This document shows positions 46,716 through 55,729 of a stretch of 64,000 bases of DNA, piece by piece (within the stretch, counting starts at the first letter, position 1; each line of letters starts with the position of its first letter). The position numbers were made by a program, and so were the translations under genes. Source of the DNA: Dehalobacterium sp040766325 (lineage in GTDB: Bacteria; Bacillota; Dehalobacteriia; Dehalobacteriales; Dehalobacteriaceae). Below the pieces are notes generated by a model. The model was given only the letters and a program-made list of their open reading frames with translations. It did no database searches and was not told the origin of the DNA. Location: the NCBI GenBank assembly GCA_040766325.1, contig JAXGQR010000004.1, positions 183,759 through 247,758 of the forward strand, given 5' to 3'.

Positions 46716-47459
46716 TCATTCCTCCATTTTACTCCTTTGGCGCTGCACCTCGAATAATAGCACTGCTGCTGCTGCAGAAGCATTCAAAGAAGATATTTTC
46801 CCTTTCATGGGAATATTAGTGAGAAAGTCGCATTTTTCTTTTAACAATCTCGGTATGCCTCGACCTTCTCCCCCAATGATTAACGCCAGAGGACCCTTTA
46901 GATCCGCCTGCCACAATTCCTTCTCCCCATGCATATCGGCTCCGGTTATCCAAAGTCCGGAGGCCTTTAACTTTTCCACTGTCTGCACTAAATTTGCCAC
47001 CCGCGCGACGGGAACATATTCTGCCGCCCCGGAAGACACCTTAGCTACAGTATCATTCAATTGTACCCCACGCCGTTTAGGAATTATGACACCATGAATC
47101 CCGGCTGCTTCCCCCGTACGCAGAATAGCTCCAAAATTGTGGGGATCTTCCAATTCGGCCAAAATCACCACCAAAGGGTCTTCTCCTTTTTCCCGGGCCA
47201 GAGCAATAATATCTTCTATTTCTACATACTCATAAGGAGCTACCTCAGCAACAATTCCTTGGTGCCGTTCTCCTGTAAGCTTATCCAAATACTTCTTCTC
47301 CACTTCCTGTAAAGGAATCTGGCGTTCCTTAATCATTCCTACGATAGTGCGAATAGACCCTTCCGTATTGCCCCGGGCAATAAAAACCTTATTAATGGCC
47401 CGTCCGGATTTTAACACCTCGGAAACGCTATTACGCCCTGCCACATAGTCCGCCATCAT
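46716..47459 (-). CDS. rlmB: 23S rRNA 2'-O-methyltransferase RlmB (TrmH family)
   Basis: SpoU-class SAM enzyme that methylates G2251. 247 aa with an N-terminal L30e-like substrate domain (ADYVAGRNSVSEVLKSGRAI) and the knotted SPOUT domain: LAELEDPHNFGAILRTGEAA, LIIGGEGRGI, IPMKGKISSLNASAAAAVLL. Followed by yacP almost without gap. Confidence 0.93.
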   Translation of the reverse strand: MMADYVAGRNSVSEVLKSGRAINKVFIARGNTEGSIRTIVGMIKERQIPLQEVEKKYLDKLTGERHQGIVAEVAPYEYVEIEDIIALAREKGEDPLVVILAELEDPHNFGAILRTGEAAGIHGVIIPKRRGVQLNDTVAKVSSGAAEYVPVARVANLVQTVEKLKASGLWITGADMHGEKELWQADLKGPLALIIGGEGRGIPRLLKEKCDFLTNIPMKGKISSLNASAAAAVLLFEVQRQRSKMEE

Positions 47460-47461
47460 CT

Positions 47462-48142
47462 TCAGCTCCTACTTTGAATATTTGCCGTTCTTCCACAAGA
47501 CATAGCCCCTTCATAACAAACGCCCTCTGTTATACATGTTGGCCCTGCCTTTTTAAATATTTGCGGCGCTACTTTTCTGACTTCCCGAAGCATCAGCTCC
47601 GCTAAATGACGTATTTCCCATTGGGCTCTCGCACAGCACCGCAGCTGGAAAAAATGATGTAAGCTTCGCGCATTATAAGTTACTACCAGCTTTGTTTCTG
47701 TGGCATTTGGGAGTACATAACGGGCATCTTCTGCCGGAACAAAGGACAGTAATTGATGATATGCCTGTTGAATCTTGGCCATTTGATCCCGAAAAATCTT
47801 TTCACTCTCTTTGTGGCCTTGAATTGACGGGGGGATAATATATTCAAATTGATCTTCTTTCACATAGCGCTGTGATTTTTGCGAATAAGAGACACCGATA
47901 CGATGACGCACCAGCTGATGGGACAAAACCCGACTTACACCTTCAATGGAAAAGGTGAAAGAAATATGCTCCACCGGGGATAAATGCCCCATTGATGTGA
48001 GTTTTTCTATTAAATTTGCCGCTTCCCCAGGGGTAAAGTTTTCCATGAGTTTTTCTCCACTCTGGGGAGAGTAACATAAGCGTGCTGCTGCCGCCACTGT
48101 TTCATCCGGATGTGGTGTATAATTAATCAATGCTACCTTCAT
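47462..48142 (-). CDS. thyX: Flavin-dependent thymidylate synthase ThyX
   Basis: Makes dTMP from dUMP using FAD, methylene-THF and NADPH. 226 aa; signature RHRIGVSYSQKSQRY at residues 79-93. Start ATG 48142 follows GAGGAGG. Inserted between mrnC and rlmB relative to the B. subtilis order; it may replace ThyA in this organism. Confidence 0.95.
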   Translation of the reverse strand: MKVALINYTPHPDETVAAAARLCYSPQSGEKLMENFTPGEAANLIEKLTSMGHLSPVEHISFTFSIEGVSRVLSHQLVRHRIGVSYSQKSQRYVKEDQFEYIIPPSIQGHKESEKIFRDQMAKIQQAYHQLLSFVPAEDARYVLPNATETKLVVTYNARSLHHFFQLRCCARAQWEIRHLAELMLREVRKVAPQIFKKAGPTCITEGVCYEGAMSCGRTANIQSRS

Positions 48143-48171
48143 TTCTTCCTCCTCAGGAATGCTGCCGGTCA

Positions 48172-48588
48172 TCAGGTGCCTGGCTTTTCTACCATTTCAA
48201 CCAAGATGGTAAAAATCTGTTCCAATTTTTCTTGTTTGTTTAATAAATACAAATAACCTACTAAAGCTTCCAATCCGGTGGCCCGGCGATAGTCGATCAT
48301 ATCCATGTTTTTTGGCTGCCGCCCGCTTTTAGCATTACGACCTTTTTTGAATATTCTCAGTTCCTGATCGTCTAATATGGGTTCCAAAAGTCCCATTAAT
48401 TCTGATTGGGCCGCGGCATTAACATATTTAATGGCCTGATGATGCAGGGCATTTACCCGGACACAGCCTTGATGTATCAAATGCTTACGCACCCAGAGCT
48501 CATATACCGCATCACCAATGTAGGCCAGGGTTAAAGCAGGTAGTTGTTTCGGCTGTATAACAATATCATCTTTATTCATGGCCGCCAT
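48172..48588 (-). CDS. mrnC: Mini-ribonuclease 3
   Basis: 138-aa RNase III-like enzyme without a dsRNA-binding domain that matures 23S rRNA. LAYIGDAVYELWVRKHLI and the second acidic motif region GLEALVGYLYLL are present. The start overlaps the end of cysS; ATG at 48588 or 48579 are both possible. Confidence 0.93.
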   Translation of the reverse strand: MAAMNKDDIVIQPKQLPALTLAYIGDAVYELWVRKHLIHQGCVRVNALHHQAIKYVNAAAQSELMGLLEPILDDQELRIFKKGRNAKSGRQPKNMDMIDYRRATGLEALVGYLYLLNKQEKLEQIFTILVEMVEKPGT

Positions 48589-50035
48589 CTAGCTTTTTCC
48601 AACGGACACCATGAGGCGTATCCTCCAGGACAATCCCTGCTTCCTTCAATTGATCCCGAATGACATCGGCAGTAGCCCAATCCTTCTTTTTTCGGGCTTC
48701 CTGTCTGATATTGATAATAATCTCCATTAGTTTATCCTCTATTCCTTCACTGCTGCCTTCCTTTTCAGCAGCAGGCTTCACCATTCCCAACACACTATGA
48801 AAATCCTCAAAAATCTCTAAGGCTTTATGAAGTGCCGGAATGGCTTTCTTGCCGGGTTTAAAGGTGCTTTGATTAATAAAGCTATTAACCTCTCGGCAAA
48901 AATCAAAGACGGCAGCAATAGCCAAAGAGGTGTTAAAATCATCATCCATAGCTTCTTTAAACGTATTTTTATATTGCTCCAACTTATCCATCAGTTCTTT
49001 GGTGTCAGGCCCTTGTCCATCATCCTGTGCTTTTGTGCAAAGGGCCAAAGTGCTTTCTACCAATCTCAAAGAAGTACGTATCCGTTCCAAACCTTTTTCT
49101 GCCACATGCAGCTTTTGGTCATCAAAATCCAAGGGACTGCGGTAATGGGTGGAAAGAAGATAAAAACGAACTACATCAGGGTGAAACTTTTTTAAAATAT
49201 CTCTTACGAGAAAGAAATTCCCCAAGGATTTAGACATTTTTTCCTCATTAACGGTGATAAATCCATTGTGCAACCAATAGCGTACAAAAGGTTGACCGGT
49301 ATAAGCTTCCGTTTGAGCGACTTCATTCTCATGATGGGGAAATACTAAATCCGCTCCTCCTCCATGAATATCAAAACCTGGCCCCAAATATTTTAAGCTC
49401 ATGGCAGAACATTCAATATGCCAACCAGGACGTCCCGGACCCCAAGGGCTGGGCCAACTGGGCTCACCCTGCTTTGCAGCTTTCCACAGGGCAAAATCCA
49501 AAGGATCGCGTTTTTCATCGTCCACATCCACCCGTGCCCCCGATTTCATCTCATCCAAGTCGCGTCCGGAAAGTTGCCCATAGGGGGGAAAGTTGCGTAC
49601 GTCGAAATAAACATTTCCATTTACCTCATAAGCATATCCTTTATCCATAATTCCCTGAACCATTTGAATAATCTCATCCATATGATCGGTAACCTTAGGG
49701 TGCACATCTGCCCTTAAAACATGTAAAGCATCTGCATCTTCAAAATATGCCTTTATGTACTTCTCAGCCAATTCCTTGGGGCTTTCCCCTTCTTCATGGG
49801 CTCTGTTAATAATTTTATCATCAATATCGGTAAAGTTTTGAATATAGGTAACCTGATAACCTCGATATTGAAGATAACGTCGCACCGTATCAAAAACTAT
49901 CAATGGCCGGGCATTGCCTAGATGAATATAGTTATAGGTGGTAGGACCGCAAACATACATGCTCACCTTACCCGGATCCCGAGGGTGAAGTTCTTCTTTA
50001 TTTTTGGTCAAAGTGTTAAAAACTTTAATTGGCAT
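48572..50035 (-). CDS. cysS: Cysteinyl-tRNA synthetase
   Basis: 487 aa class I synthetase. HIGH motif YIHLGNARP (about 36-44), KMSKSLGNF, and zinc ligands including Cys29, HIECSAM and the HHENE region. Co-transcribed with cysE under the T-box leader. Confidence 0.97.
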   Translation of the reverse strand: MPIKVFNTLTKNKEELHPRDPGKVSMYVCGPTTYNYIHLGNARPLIVFDTVRRYLQYRGYQVTYIQNFTDIDDKIINRAHEEGESPKELAEKYIKAYFEDADALHVLRADVHPKVTDHMDEIIQMVQGIMDKGYAYEVNGNVYFDVRNFPPYGQLSGRDLDEMKSGARVDVDDEKRDPLDFALWKAAKQGEPSWPSPWGPGRPGWHIECSAMSLKYLGPGFDIHGGGADLVFPHHENEVAQTEAYTGQPFVRYWLHNGFITVNEEKMSKSLGNFFLVRDILKKFHPDVVRFYLLSTHYRSPLDFDDQKLHVAEKGLERIRTSLRLVESTLALCTKAQDDGQGPDTKELMDKLEQYKNTFKEAMDDDFNTSLAIAAVFDFCREVNSFINQSTFKPGKKAIPALHKALEIFEDFHSVLGMVKPAAEKEGSSEGIEDKLMEIIINIRQEARKKKDWATADVIRDQLKEAGIVLEDTPHGVRWKKLDGGHE

Positions 50036-50693
50036 CTTTCTCTTCCTCCAGTTTCACAATCTGTTTTTCCAAGACCTCAATTCTTCGCTCCAGGGAATCG
50101 ATCATTTCTGCTATGGGATCCGGCAGTTTACCATGTTCTAAATCAATATTTACCGAACCGGCCGGGGCGATTTTCCTGCCGTCACAGACCACTACCTTGC
50201 CCGGCACACCCACTACCGTACAATTATCCGGTACTTCCTTCAAGACAACAGAGCCGGCACCGATTTTGGCATTATTGCCAATTCTAATGGATCCCAATAC
50301 CGTTGCATTACTGCTGACCACCACGTTATCACCTATGGTAGGGTGTCTTTTGCCATGTTCTTTTCCTGTACCTCCTAGGACAACCCCTTTATAAATGGTA
50401 ACATTCTTTCCAATTTCGCATGTTTCACCAATAACAATCCCCATCCCATGGTCGATAAATAACCCTTCTCCTAAAACTGCCCCGGGATGAATTTCAATAC
50501 CGGTGAAAAACCGATTAATATGAGAAATAAATCTCGCCCAGAAAAACCATTTTTTCTTGTAAAACTTATGAGCAAGGCGATGCAGCCAAATTGCATGCAG
50601 ACCCGGGTAACATAAAATTACTTCCCAAAAACTTGTTGCTGCCGGATCCCGTTCAAAGACCACCTGCACATCTTTTTTTAACTGTTTAAACAT
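50025..50693 (-). CDS. cysE: Serine O-acetyltransferase CysE
   Basis: First step of cysteine synthesis. 222 aa, N-terminal helices, left-handed beta helix with IDHGMGIVIGETCEIG and VLGGTGKEHGKRHP. The C-terminal extension is coiled-coil-like (SLERRIEVLEKQIVKLEEE). Overlaps cysS by 11 nt. Confidence 0.96.
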   Translation of the reverse strand: MFKQLKKDVQVVFERDPAATSFWEVILCYPGLHAIWLHRLAHKFYKKKWFFWARFISHINRFFTGIEIHPGAVLGEGLFIDHGMGIVIGETCEIGKNVTIYKGVVLGGTGKEHGKRHPTIGDNVVVSSNATVLGSIRIGNNAKIGAGSVVLKEVPDNCTVVGVPGKVVVCDGRKIAPAGSVNIDLEHGKLPDPIAEMIDSLERRIEVLEKQIVKLEEEKDAN

Positions 50694-50761
50694 TATTTCT
50701 CTCCCTTATCAGAATATCACATTTCATATTATATGTCTAAAATAGTCATCCGTGAAATATC

Positions 50762-51013
50762 AAAACCGTCTCTATAGTTGTCCTACAGAGACGGTTTTAT
50801 CCGCGGTTCCACTCTGATTGAGCGTAAGCTCCTCTCAAAAGCCAATAACGCCGGCTGCGCACAACCCTACTTAAATTCAGGCTGTGGATTCCGGGATGCA
50901 CTTCTATCGCCTGTATTCTAAATCCGCTTGCACCCGATGACGGATTCTCTCTAAAGAACCATAGCAATATACTCTTCCCATCATAATCATCTTCCCATAG
51001 TTTCATCATGAAT
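50762..51013 (-). promoter_or_regulatory. T-box riboswitch, probably tRNA-Cys specific
   Basis: The minus strand carries AGAGTGGAACCGCGG (50815-50801), the conserved T-box that pairs with uncharged tRNA, followed by a 12-bp terminator stem (50762-50773 with 50787-50798) ending in T residues. Upstream is a long Stem I region; TGC at 50900-50898, followed by A, is the likely specifier codon. Uncharged tRNA-Cys would allow transcription of cysE-cysS and the genes after it. Confidence 0.9.
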
Positions 51014-51022
51014 TTATATAGG

Positions 51023-51052
51023 ATTATACTCTGTCCCGCAGCAGGAAGTCAA
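51023..51052 (-). promoter_or_regulatory. Promoter of the T-box/cysE operon
   Basis: TTGACT (51052-51047), 18 nt, TATAAT (51028-51023). The -35 overlaps the rmuC stop codon. Confidence 0.8.
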
Positions 51053-52386
51053 GAACTAAGTAGATTACTTTCCTCTTCTTCCAACAATTGTTCGCTCATC
51101 TCTATGGGTAATTCCTGTACCTTTTTTAATTTTCTCTCGATATTGCGGGATTTTCGAGACGCATCTTCAATGGTATTACTGGCTTCCTTCAGCTTTTTCT
51201 GGGTCTTATCAAGGATATCCCCAAAGCGCACAAATTCTGTTTTTACTGCCCCTAATAAGGTCCATACTTCACTGGAGCGCTTTTCAATCGCTAGAGTGCG
51301 AAAGCCCATTTGTAAGCTGTTTAACAAGGCTGCTAAGGTGGTAGGACCGGATACCACCACACGATAATCCTGCTGCAGAGTTTCACATAGTCCGGGACAG
51401 CGTACCACCTCGGCATAGAGACCCTCCGTAGGCAAAAACATTATCGCAAAATCGGTGGTCTGGGGCGGATCCAAATATTTCTCTTTGATCATCCTAGCTT
51501 CTCTTTTAATACTGGTTTCCAACATTTTTTCCGCTGTTTGGGCCGAGACTGTATCGCCTTTTTCTCTAGCCTCTAAAATTCTGAGATAATCCTCCTGGGG
51601 AAACTTCGCATCAATAGGCAGCCAGACACCTTCTTCTTTTTCTCCCCGTCCCGGTAATCTTATCGCAAACTCCACTCGTTCCGAGCCTCTTCTTTTCGTT
51701 ACCACATTTTGAGCATATTGCTCCGGAATTAAAATCTGTTCCAAAAGGTTGCCCAACTGAATTTCTCCCCATGTCCCCCGGGTTTTGACATTGGTGAGAA
51801 CTCTTTTGAGATCACCGACACCTGAGGCCAAATTCTGCATTTCCCCAAGACCTTGATGCACTTGTTCTAAACGCTCACTTACTAACTTAAAAGATTCCCC
51901 TAAACGCTTCTCCAAAGTGACATGAAGCCTTTCATCTACTGCCGCCCTCATCTGATCCAATTTTTTCTCATTTTCCTTCTGGATAAAAGCTAACCTTTCT
52001 TCCAGGGTTAAACGCATTTTATCCAGCTTATCCTCATTGATTTGGGTTAAACTGGTCAATTGCCGAGAAAATACTTCTAACTGGTCTTTTTGTAAAGAAG
52101 CAATTTCTGTCATGCGGCCTAAGAAGAGATTGCCAAAACTTTGGATAGATGCACTCATTTCCTGCCGATCTTCCTTGGAAAGACTAGAATTCTCTTCCCG
52201 ATTGCGCGCCAGCTCATTTTGGATGGTACGTTCCAATTTTTCCTGGTTTCTTTCCAGAGCAAGAAGACCGGCATCCAATTTCAGCACATAAGGATCCTGT
52301 TTGCCCTTACGCACCAACAGAATTAACAAAAGAAGAAAATTAATAACCAAAATAAATATAAGCACATACAATAATGAATCACTCAT
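51049..52386 (-). CDS. rmuC: RmuC-family DNA recombination protein
   Basis: One N-terminal membrane segment (about residues 5-26), a long coiled coil (about 40-200) and the RmuC nuclease-like domain (LKRVLTNVKTRGTWGEIQLG, IDAKFPQEDY). E. coli RmuC limits DNA inversions at repeats. Start ATG 52386, or GTG 52389, overlaps ispF; the longer frame is unlikely. It occupies the place between ispF and cysE where gltX is found in B. subtilis. Confidence 0.88.
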   Translation of the reverse strand: MSDSLLYVLIFILVINFLLLLILLVRKGKQDPYVLKLDAGLLALERNQEKLERTIQNELARNREENSSLSKEDRQEMSASIQSFGNLFLGRMTEIASLQKDQLEVFSRQLTSLTQINEDKLDKMRLTLEERLAFIQKENEKKLDQMRAAVDERLHVTLEKRLGESFKLVSERLEQVHQGLGEMQNLASGVGDLKRVLTNVKTRGTWGEIQLGNLLEQILIPEQYAQNVVTKRRGSERVEFAIRLPGRGEKEEGVWLPIDAKFPQEDYLRILEAREKGDTVSAQTAEKMLETSIKREARMIKEKYLDPPQTTDFAIMFLPTEGLYAEVVRCPGLCETLQQDYRVVVSGPTTLAALLNSLQMGFRTLAIEKRSSEVWTLLGAVKTEFVRFGDILDKTQKKLKEASNTIEDASRKSRNIERKLKKVQELPIEMSEQLLEEEESNLLSS

Positions 52387-52876
52387 CACAAATATTGCCC
52401 CTCCCCAGATCCCTAAGGGTAACCACTGCATAAGCAGCCATACCTTCTTCTCTCCCTGTAAAACCTAATCTTTCGGTAGTAGTGGCTTTTACATTTACCC
52501 GCTCCCTGTCAATATGTAGAGCAGAGGCAATGTTCTTACACATAGCATCGATATAGGGTGCCAGCTTGGGCCTTTCCGCAACGATCACCGTATCCACATT
52601 ATTAACCTGATAACCACGCTCCTGTAACATGGCGTGCACGCCCTTTAATAAAGCCATACTGGATACCCCTAAATACCTCGGATCTGTGTCCGGAAAATGT
52701 TTTCCGATATCACCTAATCCGGCGGCACCTAGTAAGGCGTCAATGATGGCATGGCTGGCAACATCTGCATCCGAATGACCTAAAAGCCCCAATGAGCTGG
52801 GGATTTCCACACCCCCCAAAATAAGTTTTCGGTCAGGCACCAGGGCATGAACATCATAACCGCAACCGATCCTCAC
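52379..52876 (-). CDS. ispF: 2-C-methyl-D-erythritol 2,4-cyclodiphosphate synthase IspF
   Basis: MEP-pathway enzyme, 165 aa. Metal ligands Asp8 and His10 (GYDVHAL) and LLGHSDADV are intact. It overlaps ispD by 4 nt and rmuC by a few nt. Confidence 0.97.
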   Translation of the reverse strand: MRIGCGYDVHALVPDRKLILGGVEIPSSLGLLGHSDADVASHAIIDALLGAAGLGDIGKHFPDTDPRYLGVSSMALLKGVHAMLQERGYQVNNVDTVIVAERPKLAPYIDAMCKNIASALHIDRERVNVKATTTERLGFTGREEGMAAYAVVTLRDLGRGNICDE

Positions 52877-53577
52877 TTATCTCCTCTCCTTTCTAATATG
52901 AGCTCCGCCAGATCCAAATCTTCAGGAGTTGTTATTTTAATATTATCATAATTGCCTGGGATGATTTTAATCTTCATACCGTAATGTTCCACCAAGGAGG
53001 CATCATCTGTGCCCACAAAATTTTCTTCCCACGCCTTCTTATAAGCAGCCTGTAAAATCTTTTTAGGAAATACCTGGGGAGTTTGGGCAATCCATAACTT
53101 GGAACGATCTAAGGTCCCCTGAACGATTTTTCCCTGATCCGCTTCCTTTATTGTATCCTTCACCGGTACCGCCAAAATCGCTCCTGCATAACCGTCATTC
53201 ATCATGACCGCTTTTAGTATCAGTTCCAAATCCGAAGGCAACAATAGTGGCCGCGCACCATCATGCACGGCCACTATCTCACATTGGGTTGAAACCTCTT
53301 CCAATCCGTTAAAAACGGAATGAAAACGATCCTTTCCTCCGAGAGTAATTCGAGAAATTTTGGAAAATCTATATTGATTAATTAAATAATGACAGTAATC
53401 TTCTTCTCCGGAGGAGGCTACAAGAACAATGTCTTGCACGAAAGGACATGACTCAAAAACTTCCAAGGTATGTGCCAAAACCGGTTTGTCTTTTAACTTT
53501 AAAAACTGCTTGTTGATCTCTTTTTTCATTCTGCTACCCCGACCGGCAGCCGGTATAATTGCCGTTACGTTATGCAA
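52873..53577 (-). CDS. ispD: 2-C-methyl-D-erythritol 4-phosphate cytidylyltransferase IspD
   Basis: MEP-pathway enzyme, 234 aa. Nucleotide-binding IPAAGRGSRMKKEINKQF at the N-terminus, VAVHDGARPLL, and TDDASLVEHYG. Its ATG overlaps the end of the yacL-like gene. Confidence 0.96.
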   Translation of the reverse strand: MHNVTAIIPAAGRGSRMKKEINKQFLKLKDKPVLAHTLEVFESCPFVQDIVLVASSGEEDYCHYLINQYRFSKISRITLGGKDRFHSVFNGLEEVSTQCEIVAVHDGARPLLLPSDLELILKAVMMNDGYAGAILAVPVKDTIKEADQGKIVQGTLDRSKLWIAQTPQVFPKKILQAAYKKAWEENFVGTDDASLVEHYGMKIKIIPGNYDNIKITTPEDLDLAELILERRGDK

Positions 53578-54705
53578 TGGAATTCACTCCTACTGTCCAA
53601 ATCATTGCTGATACCAGATCTTTTATCCATGTACTTAGGTTTGGCAAAAATCATCCTCCCTGCTGCAGTTTGCAGTACGCTGGTACCGATCACTTCAATG
53701 ACTTGGCCCATAAACCTACGACCATTCTCTACGACGATCATGGTACCATCATCCAAATACCCGATTCCTTGACCCGATTCTTTACCCTCTTTCAACAGTC
53801 GTACCACCATTTCTTCACCCGGCAACACCACCGGTTTTACCGCATTGGCCAGCTCGTTAATGTTTAAAACATTAACACCCTGCAACTGAGCAACCTTATT
53901 AAGATTAAAATCATTGGTTACCACGTAACCTTTCATATCCTTGGCTAAACGAATTAATTTGCTATCCACTTCCGATATATCATCATAATCCTTATCCACA
54001 ATTTCCAGCATCATGTCAAAATCTTGTCTGAGTTTGTTCAGGATGTCTAATCCCCGCCGGCCTCGATTTCTTTTTAACAAATCGGAAGAATCTGCAATGT
54101 GTTGTAGTTCTTCTAAAACAAAATTGGGAATCACTAAAGTGCCTTCAATAAAGCCGGTTTTACATATCGGAAATCCTACCGTCAATAATCACACTGGTAT
54201 CTAAAACCTTACAAGGGATTTTGGGACTAACAACCTTTTGTAGTTTATCTTTTTCTTTAGTGGCAAAACGTTTGATCGAGAGTACGAAAGAGAGCATCTC
54301 TTCTCTTTTTTTGATCCCAAAGGAAAGTCCTAAGTACCCAAAAAACAAACTAACTGCTAAGGACAAATAAGGCCCCACATACTTAATGCGAGCTAAGGGT
54401 GCTCCAATCTGATTGGCAATAAAAAGACCAATTATAAGTCCGATTGCTCCCCCAACAATATCCTGAATAGGAATTTTAAACAGCTGATTCAAAGACCAAT
54501 TGGTAAAACGCTGAACCCCTGTCATAATGCCGGGTGCTGCCATAAAACCCAGGAGAAAGAATCCTAATACACCAATCGATATTACAATCCACCACATTGC
54601 CCCTTGAAGGCTTCCCCAAAAATATGCCACCAAAAACTTACTTAAATAAAAGCCACCAAACGAAGAAGCTACACCAATTAAAAAACGAATCACACTTTTA
54701 ACCAT
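53565..54705 (-). pseudogene. PIN/TRAM-domain membrane protein (YacL-like), frameshifted
   Basis: The 5' part (ATG 54705 after GGAGG) encodes four membrane helices and the start of a PIN domain (KVLDTSVIIDGRISD), then hits a stop at 54160. The rest of the PIN domain and the C-terminal TRAM domain continue in another frame to 53565 (CKTGFIEGTLVIPNFVLEEL ... GIGYLDDGTMIVVENG). Restoring one AT unit in the ATAT run near 54170 joins them exactly as in intact homologues. Either a real 2-nt loss or a consensus error. YacL homologues are conserved between carD/disA and ispD; the function is unclear. Confidence 0.85.
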
Positions 54706-54753
54706 CACCTCACCTCCTTCCTCTCACCATTATTTTGCTCCCTATATGATACC

Positions 54754-54783
54754 ATTATACGTTATCTATGGAAAACGTTTCAA
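54754..54783 (-). promoter_or_regulatory. Promoter of the yacL-like gene and ispDF
   Basis: TTGAAA (54783-54778), 18 nt, TATAAT (54759-54754), about 50 nt before the ATG. Confidence 0.75.
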
Positions 54784-54869
54784 CTATTTATTCCACCAGA
54801 GGCTTATGCATGATAATTGCCTTGCCCGAAAATCATAAATTATGGATTTGTCAATAGAAGGTTATTTTT

Positions 54870-54896
54870 GAAAAAAATAGCCCAACTGATTGGGCT
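54870..54896 (-). terminator. Terminator after carD
   Basis: AGCCCAA/TTGGGCT stem with a 4-nt loop, followed on the minus strand by ATTTTTTTC, just after the carD stop. Confidence 0.85.
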
Positions 54897-54906
54897 TCTA
54901 TAAAAA

Positions 54907-55407
54907 TTACAACAATACATTGGCTGTCTCTTCCTCAAGGGCTTTATCAATCATAGAGGCAACCACTTCTTCATCCTGATTTCTGCATAAAACCAATTCA
55001 CTAATAAGGATTTGTCTGGCATAATCAAGCATCTTCTTCTCTCCGGAAGACAAGGATTTTTCCCGATCCCGAAGCATTAAATTTCTCACAACCTCTGTAA
55101 CCTCATATATGTTACCGCTCTTTATTTTTTCCATATTTGCTCGATAACGGCGGTTCCAATTAGACGACATCGGACTCTTACTATCGTGTAATATTGACAT
55201 GACCTTTTTGAATCCCGAGTCATCGATAACTTGACGCAATCCGATTTCATCTACACTATCCCTGGGAACCATCACTTTCATGTCCCCTATAGGAATACGC
55301 ATAACATAATAACTTCTTGTCTCCCCTAAGATTTCTTTATCCTCAATGGCTTCAATAACACCGGCTCCATGCATGGGGTAGACTACCTTATCACCGATCT
55401 GAAACAT
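54907..55407 (-). CDS. carD: CarD/CdnL-family transcription factor
   Basis: RNA-polymerase-binding factor that stabilises open complexes. 166 aa; N-terminal Tudor-like RID (QIGDKVVYPMHGAGVIEAIE) and helical C-terminal DNA-binding part (NWNRRYRANMEKI, KKMLDYARQILISELVL). ATG 55407 follows GGGGGG. Monocistronic between a strong promoter and a terminator. Confidence 0.92.
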   Translation of the reverse strand: MFQIGDKVVYPMHGAGVIEAIEDKEILGETRSYYVMRIPIGDMKVMVPRDSVDEIGLRQVIDDSGFKKVMSILHDSKSPMSSNWNRRYRANMEKIKSGNIYEVTEVVRNLMLRDREKSLSSGEKKMLDYARQILISELVLCRNQDEEVVASMIDKALEEETANVLL

Positions 55408-55440
55408 CACATAACCCCCCAATTATCCCTAATACAGTTC

Positions 55441-55469
55441 ATTATACCAGAAATAATTTTTCATGTCAA
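55441..55469 (-). promoter_or_regulatory. Consensus promoter of carD
   Basis: TTGACA (55469-55464), 17 nt, TATAAT (55446-55441): a full consensus match. Confidence 0.9.
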
Positions 55470-55560
55470 TTAAATTTTATATTCTACCATACCACATGTA
55501 CCATGTCAATGGTTATTTGAAATAAATTATTTCGGATATAATCGGTTAAGAAAGTTTTGT

Positions 55561-55570
55561 CGCCTCTGTC
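55561..55570. repeat. Target-site duplication, left copy
   Basis: CGCCTCTGTC, identical to 57135-57144, directly abutting the left inverted repeat of the IS element. Confidence 0.92.
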
Positions 55571-55729
55571 CTTGAGTTTCCGCAGAATGCACTTTAAAGG
55601 AGAATAAATCCACCAAGAACTCCAAGCTACTGTATTTGGAAGAGGTTTATTAGAAATTCCTAGATTAGAGAACACACCAACTAAGCCCGTCTGAAACCGG
55701 ACTTGGGAAAGAAATATTGCTTTAATCAA

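Noticed and set aside
50797..51009. 70-codon open frame on the minus strand upstream of cysE
   Set aside because: It lies entirely inside the T-box leader and has no ribosome binding site; the RNA signature explains the conservation.
55484..55729. 81-codon open frame after the transposase
   Set aside because: It crosses the IS right end at 55571 and has no recognisable domain; chance frame.
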